Shown: positions 46,255 through 56,133, numbered from the stretch's first letter. The stretch is DNA of 64,000 nt from Herbaspirillum autotrophicum (GCF_001189915.1 NZ_LFLS01000014.1:1-64000); one strand, 5' to 3'. Program-made: numbers and translations. Notes: a model not told the origin generated them from the letters alone.

Positions 46255-46987
46255 GCGTAGCGTAACCTAATCCGCCGGCAATCGCGGCACGGGCGCTGAT
46301 CGCCAGATCACGGCGATGCACGCCATCGGTTTCTATCGCCGGCAACAGCGTCAATTCCGCAGTCAGGCCACGTGCTTCCAGAATCGCAATGATGCTTTGG
46401 GCAATCGTCATGTCGCCGATGAAATCGGCGGCCGGATGAAGTTGCTCATTGCGGTCCAGATAGCGCAGCGCGTAGGGTTGCACCGGCACCTTGGCATCGA
46501 TTGCCGCTTCGAACAGGTTGGCATGAAAGGGCAGCAGACTGCCTTGCGCTGCCGTCGTGCCTTCCGGAAAAAAAGCCACGCGTTCGCCGGCTTCCATGCT
46601 GCTGACCAAACCTTTGAAAATCCGGCGCACGTCGCTGGCCTTGCCGCGCGAGATGAAAATCGTGCCGGTCTTGGCGCACAGCCAGCCGATGAACGGCCAG
46701 CTGCGGATATCCGATTTGGCAACAAAGCGGCATGGCTGCAGCGAGTTGACCACGAAGATATCCAGCCACGACACGTGATTGGCAACGATCAGCGCACGCG
46801 GCGGGATATGCCCCTGGCGTTGATCATGTACCCGCAATTGCACACCGCAAATCCCCAGCAGGCGATGTGACCAGCGCCGCGTGTAGGATTCACGGCCGGC
46901 GGCGTCGGTGAAGGGAAACAGGAAGGCACAGATTCCCATACCGACGAACAGGTGCACGATCAGGCGCAGCAAACGAAAATAAATCAT
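46184..46987 (-). CDS. plsC: 1-acyl-sn-glycerol-3-phosphate acyltransferase
   Basis: A 267-residue acyltransferase of phospholipid synthesis. An N-terminal membrane segment (residues 5-25) precedes the catalytic [13 protein letters not shown] (His-x4-Asp) and [20 protein letters not shown] (acceptor-binding Pro-Glu-Gly-Thr) motifs. It follows pyrC' by nine bases at the end of the pyrimidine block. The C-terminal 25 residues are alanine/proline-rich and are the part overlapping apaH. Confidence 0.92.
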   Translation of the reverse strand: MIYFRLLRLIVHLFVGMGICAFLFPFTDAAGRESYTRRWSHRLLGICGVQLRVHDQRQGHIPPRALIVANHVSWLDIFVVNSLQPCRFVAKSDIRSWPFIGWLCAKTGTIFISRGKASDVRRIFKGLVSSMEAGERVAFFPEGTTAAQGSLLPFHANLFEAAIDAKVPVQPYALRYLDRNEQLHPAADFIGDMTIAQSIIAILEARGLTAELTLLPAIETDGVHRRDLAISARAAIAGGLGYATLTPDAAPADNPPAATADPQAATR

Positions 46988-46996
46988 GCGCAGCTT

Positions 46997-48280
46997 TTAT
47001 CTGACGAAGGCGACGTGGCCGGAAACGATGGTGGTCTTGACCTGACCCGACAATTCGTAGCCCAGGAACGGGGTGTGCTTGCCCTGACTGGCCAAGGCTT
47101 TGGCTTCCACGGTCCAGCGCACTTGCGGGTCGAACACGCAGACATCGGCAATGCTGCCGACACTCAGATTGCCGGCCGGCAGGCCAGCGACCCGTGCCGC
47201 ATCTGCAGTGATCTTGGCAACGGCATTGACCACGGCATCGCCGGCGGCATCGGCTTCTTGCGCCCACTTGAGCGACAGCGACAGCAGCAATTCCAGACCG
47301 GTAGCGCCCGGCGATGCTTCGCCGAACGGCAACAGTTTTTCGTCATCGTCGACTGGCGTGTGGTCGGAGCAAATCGCATCCACCGTACCATCGGTCAGCG
47401 CCGCACGAATCGCATCGCGGTCGCGTTGCGAGCGGAATGGCGGATTGACGCGCGCGTTCGAATCGAAGAAGCCGATATCCATGTCCGACAAATGAATGTG
47501 ATGGGCACCGACGTCACAGGTAACCGGCAAGCCTTCGCGCTTGGCGGCACGCACCAGTTCGAGACCGGCAGCGGATGACATGCGGCACAGGTGGACTCGG
47601 GCACCGGTGGCGCGTACCAGTTCGAAGATGGTGTACAGCGCAATGGTTTCCGACATCACCGGCACGCCCGACAATCCCAGACGGGATGCCGCCGGACCGC
47701 TGTGGGCAATGCCGTGACGGCCAAGGTGCGGGTCTTGCGGACGCAGCCAGACGGTGTAGTCAAAAGTCTTGGCGTATTGCAGCGCGCTCAGCAGCACGGT
47801 GGTGTCGAGTACCGGTTCGTCGGCTTGCGAAAAACCGATGCAGCCGGCGTCGGTCAGTTCGGCCATTTCGGTCAGCGCCTTGCCTTTGAGGCCGACGGTC
47901 AGTGCGCCGAGCGGATAGACGTGGGCCTGATTGAGCGATTTGGCGCGATGCTTGAGCATTTCCACCAGACCCGGTTCGTCCAGCACCGGATCAGTATCCG
48001 GCGGGCAGATCAGGCTGGTGACGCCGCCTTGCATGGCGGCCTGCATTTCCGATTCCAGCGTCGCCTTGTATTCGTAACCCGGTTCGCGCAGGCGCGCACT
48101 CAGATCCACCAAGCCCGGCGCCACCACCAGTCCGCTGGCATCAATTACCTTGCCGGCGACGAAATCCGCCGGTGCCTTGCCGATGGCGACAATCTTGCCG
48201 CCGGCGATATAGACATCCTGTTGCGCGTCGATGCCGTTGGCAGGATCGATCAGTCGCCCATTCTTGATATGCAGTTTCAT
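46997..48280 (-). CDS. pyrC': Dihydroorotase-like protein, probably non-catalytic (PyrC'/PyrX type)
   Basis: A 427-residue member of the type I dihydroorotase group. At the position of the metal-binding His-x-His of active enzymes it reads GLVDLSARLREPGYEYKATL, so both histidines are missing; the Lys region (DAGCIGFSQADEP) is also changed. The later HH and SDHTP segments remain. This is the pattern of the inactive PyrC' subunits that associate with aspartate transcarbamoylase in Pseudomonas. It lies directly after pyrB (four bases between), supporting a structural partner role. A separate catalytic dihydroorotase should exist elsewhere in the genome. Start at 48280 chosen from family N-terminus MKLHIKNGRLIDPANG. 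Confidence 0.88.
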   Translation of the reverse strand: MKLHIKNGRLIDPANGIDAQQDVYIAGGKIVAIGKAPADFVAGKVIDASGLVVAPGLVDLSARLREPGYEYKATLESEMQAAMQGGVTSLICPPDTDPVLDEPGLVEMLKHRAKSLNQAHVYPLGALTVGLKGKALTEMAELTDAGCIGFSQADEPVLDTTVLLSALQYAKTFDYTVWLRPQDPHLGRHGIAHSGPAASRLGLSGVPVMSETIALYTIFELVRATGARVHLCRMSSAAGLELVRAAKREGLPVTCDVGAHHIHLSDMDIGFFDSNARVNPPFRSQRDRDAIRAALTDGTVDAICSDHTPVDDDEKLLPFGEASPGATGLELLLSLSLKWAQEADAAGDAVVNAVAKITADAARVAGLPAGNLSVGSIADVCVFDPQVRWTVEAKALASQGKHTPFLGYELSGQVKTTIVSGHVAFVR

Positions 48281-48284
48281 TTGC

Positions 48285-49244
48285 TCAGTTCCCCGCCACA
48301 ATACTCATCACCGCCATCCGCACCGCAATGCCGAAAGTTACCTGCGGCAGAATCACTGCCTGCGCGCCGTCGGCCACGGCCGAATCGATTTCAACGCCGC
48401 GATTCATCGGCCCCGGGTGCATCACGATGGCGTCCGGCTTGGCCAGCGCCAGCCGTTCCGGCGTCAGGCCGTAGCTCTTGAAGAATTCCTGTGCCGACGG
48501 CAGCAAGGCGCCGCTCATGCGTTCGTTCTGCAAGCGCAGCATGATGATGACGTCAACATCCTTGAGGCCCTCTTCCATGTTGTGGAACACGCGCACGCCC
48601 ATTTGCTCAAGACCGCTCGGCAGCAAGGTACGCGGGCCGATGGCGCGCACTTCCGGCACGCCCAGTGTGGTCAGGCCGTGGATATCGGAACGTGCTACGC
48701 GGCTGTGCAAGATGTCGCCGACAATCGCCACGCGCAGGTTGGAAAAATCCTTCTTGTAGTGACGGATCGTGTACATGTCCAGCAAACCCTGGGTCGGGTG
48801 CGCATGACGGCCGTCGCCGGCGTTGACCACGTGCACATGCGATTGCTTGGTGTCGATCAGATGCTTGGCAATCAGGTAAGGCGCACCCGATTGCGAATGG
48901 CGCACCACGAACATGTCGGCGTGCATCGCTGCCAGATTGTCGATGGTGTCGAGCAGGGATTCGCCCTTGCTGGCACTGGAAGCAGAAATGTTCAGGTTGA
49001 TGACGTCCGCCGACAAACGCTTGGACGCGATTTCGAAGGTGGTGCGGGTGCGCGTGGAGTTTTCGAAGAACAGATTGAAAACGCTCTTGCCGCGCATCAG
49101 CGGCACTTTCTTCACTTCGCGGTCGCCAATGCTCACGAACGAGGATGCCGTGTCGAGAATGTTGGTGATGATCGCTTTGGGTAAACCTTCGATTGTCAGC
49201 AAATGCTGCAATTCGCCATTTTTGTTCAGTTGTGGGTTATGCAT
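48285..49244 (-). CDS. pyrB: Aspartate carbamoyltransferase catalytic subunit
   Basis: A 319-residue transcarbamoylase condensing aspartate with carbamoyl phosphate. [13 protein letters not shown] is the carbamoyl phosphate site, [14 protein letters not shown] carries the catalytic Lys loop, [14 protein letters not shown] and [13 protein letters not shown] complete the active site. Overlaps pyrR by eight bases and precedes the dihydroorotase-like gene. Confidence 0.97.
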   Translation of the reverse strand: MHNPQLNKNGELQHLLTIEGLPKAIITNILDTASSFVSIGDREVKKVPLMRGKSVFNLFFENSTRTRTTFEIASKRLSADVINLNISASSASKGESLLDTIDNLAAMHADMFVVRHSQSGAPYLIAKHLIDTKQSHVHVVNAGDGRHAHPTQGLLDMYTIRHYKKDFSNLRVAIVGDILHSRVARSDIHGLTTLGVPEVRAIGPRTLLPSGLEQMGVRVFHNMEEGLKDVDVIIMLRLQNERMSGALLPSAQEFFKSYGLTPERLALAKPDAIVMHPGPMNRGVEIDSAVADGAQAVILPQVTFGIAVRMAVMSIVAGN

Positions 49245-49749
49245 GTACCACCGTCAGGGAAAAGCGGCCGTCATCGGCGCGTTGCAGTTGTAATGATTGT
49301 TGCGGACCGACTTCGCAGGTATCGGCCAGGAAGTCGGCGGCGATCGGCAATTCACGGCCGCCGCGGTCGACCAGTGCCGCCAGCAGGATGCGGGCCGGGC
49401 GACCGTAGTCGAACAATTCGTTGATCGCGGCACGCGTGGTGCGGCCGGTGTAGAGAATGTCATCGACCAGCAGGATGGTGGCGCCTTCGACATCGAAACC
49501 GATCTGGCTCGGCTTGACGTCGGAACGCAACCCTTTTTCGGCAAAGTCGTCGCGATAGAAGGAAACGTCGATGAAGCCGAGGCGGTCGCTCAGTTTCAGT
49601 TCGGCGGCCAGGCGTTCTGCCAGCCAGGCGCCGCCGGAATGAATGCCGACGATGGCGACATTGTCTGCGCCTTGCAGCCCGGCGCGCACATGCTGCGCCA
49701 GTTTTTGATACAGCGCTTCTGCATCAAGAGGAGGTGTGGTTGTGCTCAT
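49237..49749 (-). CDS. pyrR: Bifunctional pyrimidine operon regulator / uracil phosphoribosyltransferase family
   Basis: A 170-residue phosphoribosyltransferase-fold protein. [20 protein letters not shown] is the PRPP loop of PyrR, and [32 protein letters not shown] and [15 protein letters not shown] are family blocks. In Gram-positives PyrR attenuates pyr mRNA; in Proteobacteria the regulatory role is less clear. The ATG at 49749 overlaps ruvX by 26 bases. No pyr attenuator was recognised upstream. Confidence 0.9.
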   Translation of the reverse strand: MSTTTPPLDAEALYQKLAQHVRAGLQGADNVAIVGIHSGGAWLAERLAAELKLSDRLGFIDVSFYRDDFAEKGLRSDVKPSQIGFDVEGATILLVDDILYTGRTTRAAINELFDYGRPARILLAALVDRGGRELPIAADFLADTCEVGPQQSLQLQRADDGRFSLTVVHA

Positions 49750-50128
49750 GGGTGTCGTCAAAGTATTGCTGCAAAATAATTGCCGCTGCCTGCGCATCAA
49801 TCAGCTCGCCGCGTTTCTGCGCGATGACAGCGGAAGAATATCGTTCATCCACCAGGACCGTCTCGACGCCGAAGCGTCCGTGCAATTGATTGGCGAAACG
49901 CCGGCAACGCACCGTCATTTCATGTTCAGCGCCATCCGGATGCAAGGGCAAACCGACGATGCAGCGATTCGGTTTCCATTCCTGTATCAGGCTGGTCAGC
50001 GCCGCAAACTTGCCGTCATTGGTGGCGGCACTGATCACTTGCAGCGGCTGCGCCTGTTTCATCATGGTGTTGCCGACTGCCACGCCGATGCGCTTCAAAC
50101 CGAAATCGAAGGCCAGAATCGTTTCCAC
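49724..50128 (-). CDS. ruvX: Putative pre-16S rRNA nuclease / Holliday junction resolvase-like (YqgF)
   Basis: A 134-residue RNase H-fold protein: ILAFDFGLKRIGVAVGNTM gives the first catalytic Asp, CIVGLPLHPDGAEHEMT and VLVDERYSSAVIAQ the remaining blocks. YqgF is essential in E. coli and acts in 5' processing of 16S rRNA. GTG start at 50128. It follows yqgE by 12 bases, the usual arrangement in Proteobacteria. Confidence 0.93.
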   Translation of the reverse strand: METILAFDFGLKRIGVAVGNTMMKQAQPLQVISAATNDGKFAALTSLIQEWKPNRCIVGLPLHPDGAEHEMTVRCRRFANQLHGRFGVETVLVDERYSSAVIAQKRGELIDAQAAAIILQQYFDDTHEHNHTSS

Positions 50129-50140
50129 GCCCGAATCCGC

Positions 50141-50821
50141 TCAGGCGTGACCGGCTTCGGTCGTCAGCATCACCTGATCAATGCCGAGCAGACCCAGCGC
50201 CGCAGCAAACCGCTGCTCGGCCGGCAAGTCGAAAATGATTGCGGGATCGGCTTTGACCGTCAGCCAGCCGTTGTTGCCAATTTCCTGTTCCAGCTGGCCG
50301 GCGCTCCAGCCTGAGCAGCCGAGGCTGACCAGCACCTGTTCCGGACCATCGCCGTGCGCCACGGCTTCCAGCACATCTTTGGAGGTGGTCAGCGAAATGC
50401 CGTCCGTCACTTGCAGCGTCGACGAAAAGCTTTCCATTGCCGAGTGCAGCACAAAGCCGCGCTCAACCTGCACCGGGCCGCCGAACATGATCGGGCGGCG
50501 ATAGACTGCGGGCATCGCGGAAGGGGAATCGGGAATGATTTCGAGTTTCAGATTGATGCGGTCGAACAAGACATCCATGGTCATGTCGGTCGGCTTGTTG
50601 ATGACTACGCCGAGCGCACCGTTCTGATTGTGTTCACACAGATAAATCACGGTGCCGCCGAAGATCGGGTCTTGCATGGAAGGCATGGCGATCAGGAAAT
50701 GATCGGTCAAATCCAGTTCCAGCGGGACGGCATCGGCTATTTCTGCAGATTCCGGCTCCTGGTCGGCTGCGGCGGATTCGAAATTGGGAGGTGCATGGCG
50801 GCGCTTGATCATGGACGCCAT
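50141..50821 (-). CDS. YqgE/AlgH family protein
   Basis: A 226-residue member of the YqgE/AlgH (UPF0301) family. LTDHFLIAMPSMQDPIFGGT then VIYLCEHNQNGALGVVINKP is the conserved N-terminal core, followed by FGGPVQVERGFVLH and SLGCSGWSAGQLEQEI. AlgH affects alginate regulation in Pseudomonas, but the biochemical role is unknown. A 40-residue acidic N-terminal extension precedes the core, so the true start could be downstream; ATGs at 50821 and 50812 are available. Confidence 0.9.
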   Translation of the reverse strand: MASMIKRRHAPPNFESAAADQEPESAEIADAVPLELDLTDHFLIAMPSMQDPIFGGTVIYLCEHNQNGALGVVINKPTDMTMDVLFDRINLKLEIIPDSPSAMPAVYRRPIMFGGPVQVERGFVLHSAMESFSSTLQVTDGISLTTSKDVLEAVAHGDGPEQVLVSLGCSGWSAGQLEQEIGNNGWLTVKADPAIIFDLPAEQRFAAALGLLGIDQVMLTTEAGHA

Positions 50822-50889
50822 TTTAGCAGTTTTAAGGCCGGTCCCGGGCGGCTTTCACTGCCGCTGCGCGGCAATCGCCGCACCGCCCC

Positions 50890-52311
50890 TCACCCGGCCT
50901 GTAGCAGACGCAACGTCGCCTGCCGGGCTTGCCGCCCCAGCGCCGCCAGATCGACACCGGCAATCTGGTCATTAGCCACTACCGCCTTGCCAGCCACCAA
51001 CAATGCTTTCAGGAAAGGCCGGCCGCCGCCGACTACCGGCCCCAGCGCCGGATCATGCAAGCCGAAGTAACGCGGATCATCGAGTCGGTACAGGGCGATA
51101 TCGGCCTGTTGTCCGATTTGCAAGCCATTGACGCCATCCAGACCCAGCACGCGCGCGCCGCCGGTGGTGCCCCAGCGCACCACATCCTCCACCATGGCGA
51201 CATCGGCGCCGCCTTCAAAACTGCCGCCTTCATAAGATGGCCGTGCTTCCTGGCCGCGCCGTGCGCGTTGCATCAGCCACGCCGCATGCGTTTCCGACAC
51301 CATATCGGCGGCTTCGTTGGACGCCGCGCCATCGACGCCGATCGAGACCGGCACGCCGGCATCTTCCAGTTGACGGACTGGTGCGATGCCGCTGCCGAGA
51401 CGGCCATTGCTTTGCGGACAATGGGCGATGCCGGTCGCGGTTTGTCCCAACAAGGCGATTTCCCCGACCTCGAGTTTGACCAGATGCGCAAACCACACAT
51501 CCGGGCCAAGCCAGTCATGCCGGTGCGCAAACTCGACCGGACTGCAACGATGTTTGCCATACGCGCCTTCCTGATATCCCACCGTTTCCGACAAATGACT
51601 GTGCAGGCGAATGCCATGCGCGCGCGCAAATGCCGCCATGGCCTTCAATTCTTCCGGCGTCACCGAGTACAGCGGCGTGGTCGGCGCCATCACCACACGC
51701 CGCATCGCCGTTGGTGACGGGTCGTGATAGCGCCGTACCAGCCGCGTCATGTCATCCAGATACATGCTCAGGGTTTCCGGTCGCAAGGCGCTCGGCAATT
51801 CCGCTTCCAGTTGCCGCGTCTGCGTCGCACCGCCACGACACAACACGAAGCGCACGCCGAGTGCCTCGGCTTCTTCGAACAAGATGTCGGCGGTGTCGTA
51901 AGGCATGCCCGGGTAGTACAGATAATTGTGATCGGCAATGGTGCCGCAGCCGGAGCGCAACAATTCCACCATGCCGATCCGCACTGCCAGCCGAAACAGT
52001 TTTTCGTCGAAACGGGCGCGATAGCGATACGGCGTGGCCGCCAGCCATGGCGTCAGCGCCAGATCGATACCAGCCGGATCGCCCTTGAGCAAGGACTGGA
52101 ACAGATGATGGTGGGTATTGACCCAGGCCGGATAGGCGACGCAGCCAGTGCCATCGATCACCGGCTCGCCCGGCAATGGCGACAACTTGCCGATAGCGAC
52201 AATCACGCCGGCGCTGACGCGAATGTCGGGACCGGCGTGACGCGCGGCAGCGCCCGGCAAACCGGTCATGATGGCATCGGTGCTGGTGATGAGAAAGGAA
52301 TTGGTGCTCAT
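50890..52311 (-). CDS. Amidohydrolase, purine/triazine deaminase-like (8-oxoguanine deaminase group)
   Basis: A 473-residue TIM-barrel amidohydrolase. VNTHHHLFQSLLKGDPAG has the metal-binding His-x-His; HSHLSETVGYQEG, WFAHLVKL, HCPQSNGRLGSGIAPVRQLE and GVDGAASNEAADM are the segments seen in 8-oxoguanine, guanine-like and hydroxy-triazine deaminases. The start at 52311 (MSTNSFLITSTDAIMTG) was chosen over a longer frame. It follows an ABC uptake system and a 2-oxoglutarate oxygenase in the same direction, suggesting that an imported N-heterocycle is deaminated. The exact substrate is not determined. Confidence 0.85.
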   Translation of the reverse strand: MSTNSFLITSTDAIMTGLPGAAARHAGPDIRVSAGVIVAIGKLSPLPGEPVIDGTGCVAYPAWVNTHHHLFQSLLKGDPAGIDLALTPWLAATPYRYRARFDEKLFRLAVRIGMVELLRSGCGTIADHNYLYYPGMPYDTADILFEEAEALGVRFVLCRGGATQTRQLEAELPSALRPETLSMYLDDMTRLVRRYHDPSPTAMRRVVMAPTTPLYSVTPEELKAMAAFARAHGIRLHSHLSETVGYQEGAYGKHRCSPVEFAHRHDWLGPDVWFAHLVKLEVGEIALLGQTATGIAHCPQSNGRLGSGIAPVRQLEDAGVPVSIGVDGAASNEAADMVSETHAAWLMQRARRGQEARPSYEGGSFEGGADVAMVEDVVRWGTTGGARVLGLDGVNGLQIGQQADIALYRLDDPRYFGLHDPALGPVVGGGRPFLKALLVAGKAVVANDQIAGVDLAALGRQARQATLRLLQAG

Positions 52312-52381
52312 TGTGCGCTCATGGTCTTTTATCGTTTGAATGTCGTCGCGGCAAATTTGCGGCAGGGCTTGCTGCCGGTCA

Positions 52382-53173
52382 TCAGCCCATCTCACTTTCA
52401 TGCCAGCCGGACAGTGCCGCCTTCGACAAGGCCATCATCGCCAGAAACAGCAGGATGCCAGTGACCGTGATCAAAAACAATGCGGCAAACAGGCGCGGAA
52501 TATTCAACTGAAAACCGGCTTGCAGAATCTGATACGCCAGCCCTGAACCGGTGCCACCCGTGCCGGCCACGAACTCGGCGACCACCGCACCGATCAACGC
52601 CAGTCCGCTGGAAATCCGCAGGCCGCCGAAAAAGTAGGGCAACGCGCTCGGTATACGCAGGCGGCGCAAGGTTTGCCAGCGCGTCGCCTGATTCAGCTTG
52701 AACAGGTTGAGCAGTCCCGGATTGACGCTGCGCAATCCCAGCGTGGTGTTGGAGATGATCGGAAACAAAGCCATGATGGTGGCGCAGATCACCAGCGCGA
52801 AAGTCGGTTCCTTGACCCAGATGATGATCAGCGGCGCAATCGCCACAATCGGCGTCACCTGCAAGATGATGGCGTATGGGAACAGGCTGACTTCGATGAA
52901 ACGGCTTTGCACGAACACGAAGGCAATCGCCACGCCCAGCAACACCGACAACACGAAGGCGAAGAACGTGATCTTCAGCGTCACCAGCAATGACAGCGCC
53001 AGCAAGTCCCAGTCCGCCACCAGCGTCTTGGCGATCAGGGCCGGGGTCGGCACCAGATAGGACGGCACCTCGAATGCCATGCAAATCCATTGCCAGGCCA
53101 GCAGCAATACGACACCGATCAACAGCGGTGCGGCCACGCGAGTGAATCGGGGTTTAAGCATCAAGGGCGTCAT
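52382..53173 (-). CDS. ABC transporter permease, nitrate/sulfonate/pyrimidine-precursor (SsuC/ThiX) type
   Basis: A 263-residue permease with six membrane segments; ATRWQTLRRLRIPSALPYFF followed by GGLRISSGLALIGAVVAEF is the EAA-type loop and the following helix of the SsuC/TauC/ThiX family. The ATG at 53173 has GGAG at the ideal distance and was chosen over 53179. Overlaps the ATPase gene by 20 bases. Imports a small organic solute with the ATPase and the binding protein of this operon. Confidence 0.92.
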   Translation of the reverse strand: MTPLMLKPRFTRVAAPLLIGVVLLLAWQWICMAFEVPSYLVPTPALIAKTLVADWDLLALSLLVTLKITFFAFVLSVLLGVAIAFVFVQSRFIEVSLFPYAIILQVTPIVAIAPLIIIWVKEPTFALVICATIMALFPIISNTTLGLRSVNPGLLNLFKLNQATRWQTLRRLRIPSALPYFFGGLRISSGLALIGAVVAEFVAGTGGTGSGLAYQILQAGFQLNIPRLFAALFLITVTGILLFLAMMALSKAALSGWHESEMG

Positions 53174-54026
53174 GTCCATCTCCTTCCTGATTGGCCAGCG
53201 TCAAATAGTCCGACAGGGTTTTGCAATACGCCATGAATGGCGCCGAAATCCGAAATGCATCATCACGCGGCCCCGGTGCATCGATGGCAACATCGGCAAT
53301 CACGCGCCCGGGTCTGGCTGCCATCACGATCACCCGGCTCGACAAAAATACCGCTTCGTAAATGCTGTGCGTGACGAATACCACCGTCAGATCGCGACGA
53401 CTCCAGATATCGCGCAAATCGGCATCGAGTTTATTACGCGTGAATTCATCCAGCGCGCCGAACGGTTCATCCATCAGCAACAGATTCGGTTGCGTTGCCA
53501 GTGCCCGCGCAATCGACGCGCGCATCTGCATGCCGCCCGACAATTCACGCGGATAGGCTTGATGAAAACGCTCCAGTCCGACCAGCTTCAAGGCATCGCG
53601 TACGCGCACATCGCTTTCACTGCGCGCCATCTGCTTGAGATCGAGCGGCAGTCGCGCGTTGTCGGCCACCGAGGCCCACGGCATCAACGTCGCTTCCTGA
53701 AACACCATCGCCAGCGTATGGTCGGGGGTGCCGACCGTCGCCATATTTTTTCCCCACCAACGGATGTGTCCGTGCGACGGTTCTTCCAGACCGGCAAACA
53801 TTTTCAGCAAGGTGCTTTTGCCGCAACCGGATGGTCCCAGCAGCGACACGAATTCACCGCGCCCGATCGTCAGACGCACTTCATCCAGCGCCCGGGTACC
53901 GTTGGGATACGTCTTTTCCACCCGATTGGCGCTCAGCACGGCATCTGCCGCCTCAAGCATTTCGGGACTGTCCGGCGTGGCAGCGCTGATCAATTGCGAC
54001 ATGGCATCATCTTCTCGTTTCATCAT
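53154..54026 (-). CDS. ABC transporter ATP-binding protein, SsuB/TauB type
   Basis: A 290-residue ATPase: Walker A LLGPSGCGKSTLLKMFAGLE, Q-loop VFQEATLMPWASV, signature ELSGGMQMRASIARALATQ and Walker B LLLMDEPFGALDEF, followed by the switch His in VTHSIYEAVFLS. Energises the permease encoded next. ATGs at 54026, 54023 and 54002 are all possible starts. Confidence 0.94.
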   Translation of the reverse strand: MMKREDDAMSQLISAATPDSPEMLEAADAVLSANRVEKTYPNGTRALDEVRLTIGRGEFVSLLGPSGCGKSTLLKMFAGLEEPSHGHIRWWGKNMATVGTPDHTLAMVFQEATLMPWASVADNARLPLDLKQMARSESDVRVRDALKLVGLERFHQAYPRELSGGMQMRASIARALATQPNLLLMDEPFGALDEFTRNKLDADLRDIWSRRDLTVVFVTHSIYEAVFLSSRVIVMAARPGRVIADVAIDAPGPRDDAFRISAPFMAYCKTLSDYLTLANQEGDGHDALDA

Positions 54027-54065
54027 TGACTCCCGGCTTCATCTTGCCATCGGATTGCTGGTTTT

Positions 54066-55058
54066 TCATGCGGCTACCGCGCCGGAGGCACCAAAGGTTT
54101 CACGCACCTTGGCGCTCAGGTATTCACCGATGGTGCACGGCGCATAGCGCGCCGGCCGTTCGGCGCAACAGCACGACGGCAGGCAATCGATGATCACGGC
54201 CTGATCGCCATCCTGAAAGAACGGCAACGAGTAGCGCGGCACCGGATTGTCGTTCAGTACCCGGTGCGGATTGCTGTGATACAGGTCATTGCTCCAGCGC
54301 TGCAACAAGTCGCCGATATTGACGACAAAGGTGCCGTCTATCGGCGTCGCCCTGACCCAGTCGCCATCGGCATTGCAAATCTCCAGACCGCCGACCTGAT
54401 CTTGCGCCAGTATCGTTACCAAACCCCAGTCGGTATGCGCGCCCGCGCCGATCTGGTTATGGGCGGCGTGCACCGGCTGCGGCGGGTAATGCAACATGCG
54501 CTGGGTGGCAATCGGTGTCCGCAATGCGTACTCGAAGAAATCTTCCGGCAAATGCAGCGACAGTGCGATCACCGCCAGCAAACGATGCGACAAGCTGCGC
54601 ATGGCGGCGTAGTACTGTTCCGAGTGCGCCCGGAATCCCGGCAAATCCTGCGGCCACAGATTGTGGCCGTAGCGCATCTGCCCTTGCTGCACATAGGGAT
54701 GATCGGCGGCGATGTCAAAGCCGAACTGAAAGCCTTCTTTCAAATCCGAGGCCGAGTCAGTATCCAGCACTTGCGAGCCGATGCGCTCGTAGCCGTAACC
54801 GGATGGCGAGCGCGCCATGTCGAACGCATCCTTGCTGGCCTGCGGCAACGCAAACAATTGCCGCGCCCAATCGAATTGCGCATCGATCAGGCCTGGCGCC
54901 ACACCATGCCCGGACACATAGAAAAAGCCGACGTCACGCGCGATCTTGTGAATTTCCCAAGCGACCGCTTCGCGCTTTGCCAGCAGCGGTGAAAAGGCAT
55001 CGGTGAAGTCGATCACCGGCAAGCGCTGCGCAGTTTTGGGCGGGGTATATAAAATCAT
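54066..55058 (-). CDS. Isopenicillin N synthase-like 2-oxoglutarate/Fe(II) oxygenase
   Basis: A 330-residue non-haem oxygenase. LPVIDFTDAFSPLLAKR and FYVSGHGVAPGLID form the N-terminal DIOX_N domain; GAHTDWGLVTILAQD supplies His-x-Asp, SNPHRVLN the second His, and PRYSLPFF the Arg-x-Ser that binds 2-oxoglutarate. A Cys-rich stretch (LPSCCCAE) occurs near the C-terminus. Within an ABC-uptake/amidohydrolase operon it likely hydroxylates or demethylates the imported heterocycle, as related oxygenases do for nucleobase-like compounds; this is inference. Confidence 0.88.
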   Translation of the reverse strand: MILYTPPKTAQRLPVIDFTDAFSPLLAKREAVAWEIHKIARDVGFFYVSGHGVAPGLIDAQFDWARQLFALPQASKDAFDMARSPSGYGYERIGSQVLDTDSASDLKEGFQFGFDIAADHPYVQQGQMRYGHNLWPQDLPGFRAHSEQYYAAMRSLSHRLLAVIALSLHLPEDFFEYALRTPIATQRMLHYPPQPVHAAHNQIGAGAHTDWGLVTILAQDQVGGLEICNADGDWVRATPIDGTFVVNIGDLLQRWSNDLYHSNPHRVLNDNPVPRYSLPFFQDGDQAVIIDCLPSCCCAERPARYAPCTIGEYLSAKVRETFGASGAVAA

Positions 55059-55146
55059 GGCATCCTCATGCAGAGTCCGGCACCATCGACAGTCCTCGCC
55101 AGCCGGTCATCCGACAGCGCAACGAGGCAACTCGATTGGCCAACAG

Positions 55147-56133
55147 TCAGGGCATCACTTTCATGTCTTTCACGAATTGCGTGGTGTACGCCTTGCGCCA
55201 GTCGGTATCGGCTTTCAGCAAACCGGTGGCGACCATGGTGTCGTAGGTTTTCTTCCAGCGTTCATCGGTCATCACGCCAATGCCATGACTGGCAGCATCG
55301 CCACCGGTCACCACCTTGAGTTCTTTCAGCTTGGTCAGCGCATAGGCCAGTTGTTCATCACCCATGTTTTTGTTGTCTTGCTTGATCAGCACATTGCCCG
55401 CTGCCGGGTCCTCCAGATAGCTCTTCCAGCCTTCGGCGGTAGCCTTGACGAAGCGCTTCACCAGATCCGGCCTGGTCGCGACCGTTTTTTGCAAGGTCAC
55501 GATGGTGGTGCCATACGGCGGATATCCCTCATGGGCAAACAGGAAGAATTTCGGCTTGGCGCCGGCCTTCTCGGCCTGGAACAATTCCGATGACGGATAG
55601 GCTTGCTGCACCGTGTTGGCATCTGCGAAGAAGGGTTGCAAATTGAAGGTGTAGGCTTTGGTTTGTCCGTCGCTGTAACCATACTTTGCCTTCAGCCATG
55701 GCCACCAGTTCGACTGTCCCGAGCCGGCCACCAGAATGGTCTTGTCTTTCAGGCCGCCGAGACCGTTGACATCACCGTGCGTCAACATCCCTTGCAGGTC
55801 GGACTGAAACGAAGTGGCGACGGTCACCAGCGGCAAGCCCTGCTCGACACCTTTGAGCACGCTGAAGTCATAGCCCATGCTGAAGTCGGCCTGACCGGCC
55901 AGCAGAATCTGCATGTTGTTGACTTGCGGCCCGCCCATCTTGATCGTGACATCCATGCCATATTTTTTGTAAATCCCCTTGGCCACGGCCTGATAAAAGC
56001 CGCCGTGCTCGGCCTGCGCATACCAGTTGCTCAACAGCGTGACTTTTTCCTGCGCCTGCGCTGCGGCAGCCAGACTCAGCATGCCCAGAACACCTGCTGC
56101 CAGGCTTATCAATCGTGCGTGCTTGCTCATCAT
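55147..56133 (-). CDS. ABC transporter substrate-binding protein, NMT1/THI5-like
   Basis: A 328-residue periplasmic binding protein. The signal peptide (residues 1-28) has a typical hydrophobic core and ends in AAAQAQ. The mature part begins KVTLLSNWYAQAEHGGFYQA and contains GGPQVNNMQILLAGQADFSM, a pattern of the NMT1/THI5 family that binds pyrimidine- or thiamin-precursor-like solutes. AGG and AAGGA-type sequence (AGAAAGGATTGC) precedes the ATG at 56133. First gene of the operon; the leader carries a sigma-54 promoter motif about 330 bases upstream. Confidence 0.93.
   Translation of the reverse strand: MMSKHARLISLAAGVLGMLSLAAAAQAQEKVTLLSNWYAQAEHGGFYQAVAKGIYKKYGMDVTIKMGGPQVNNMQILLAGQADFSMGYDFSVLKGVEQGLPLVTVATSFQSDLQGMLTHGDVNGLGGLKDKTILVAGSGQSNWWPWLKAKYGYSDGQTKAYTFNLQPFFADANTVQQAYPSSELFQAEKAGAKPKFFLFAHEGYPPYGTTIVTLQKTVATRPDLVKRFVKATAEGWKSYLEDPAAGNVLIKQDNKNMGDEQLAYALTKLKELKVVTGGDAASHGIGVMTDERWKKTYDTMVATGLLKADTDWRKAYTTQFVKDMKVMP

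Noticed and set aside
47591-48481. Plus-strand frame of 296 codons across pyrC'/pyrB
   Set aside because: Antisense shadow running across two real genes, without family motifs.
53079-54029. Plus-strand frame of 316 codons over the ABC ATPase gene
   Set aside because: Antisense shadow; the minus strand has all Walker and signature motifs.
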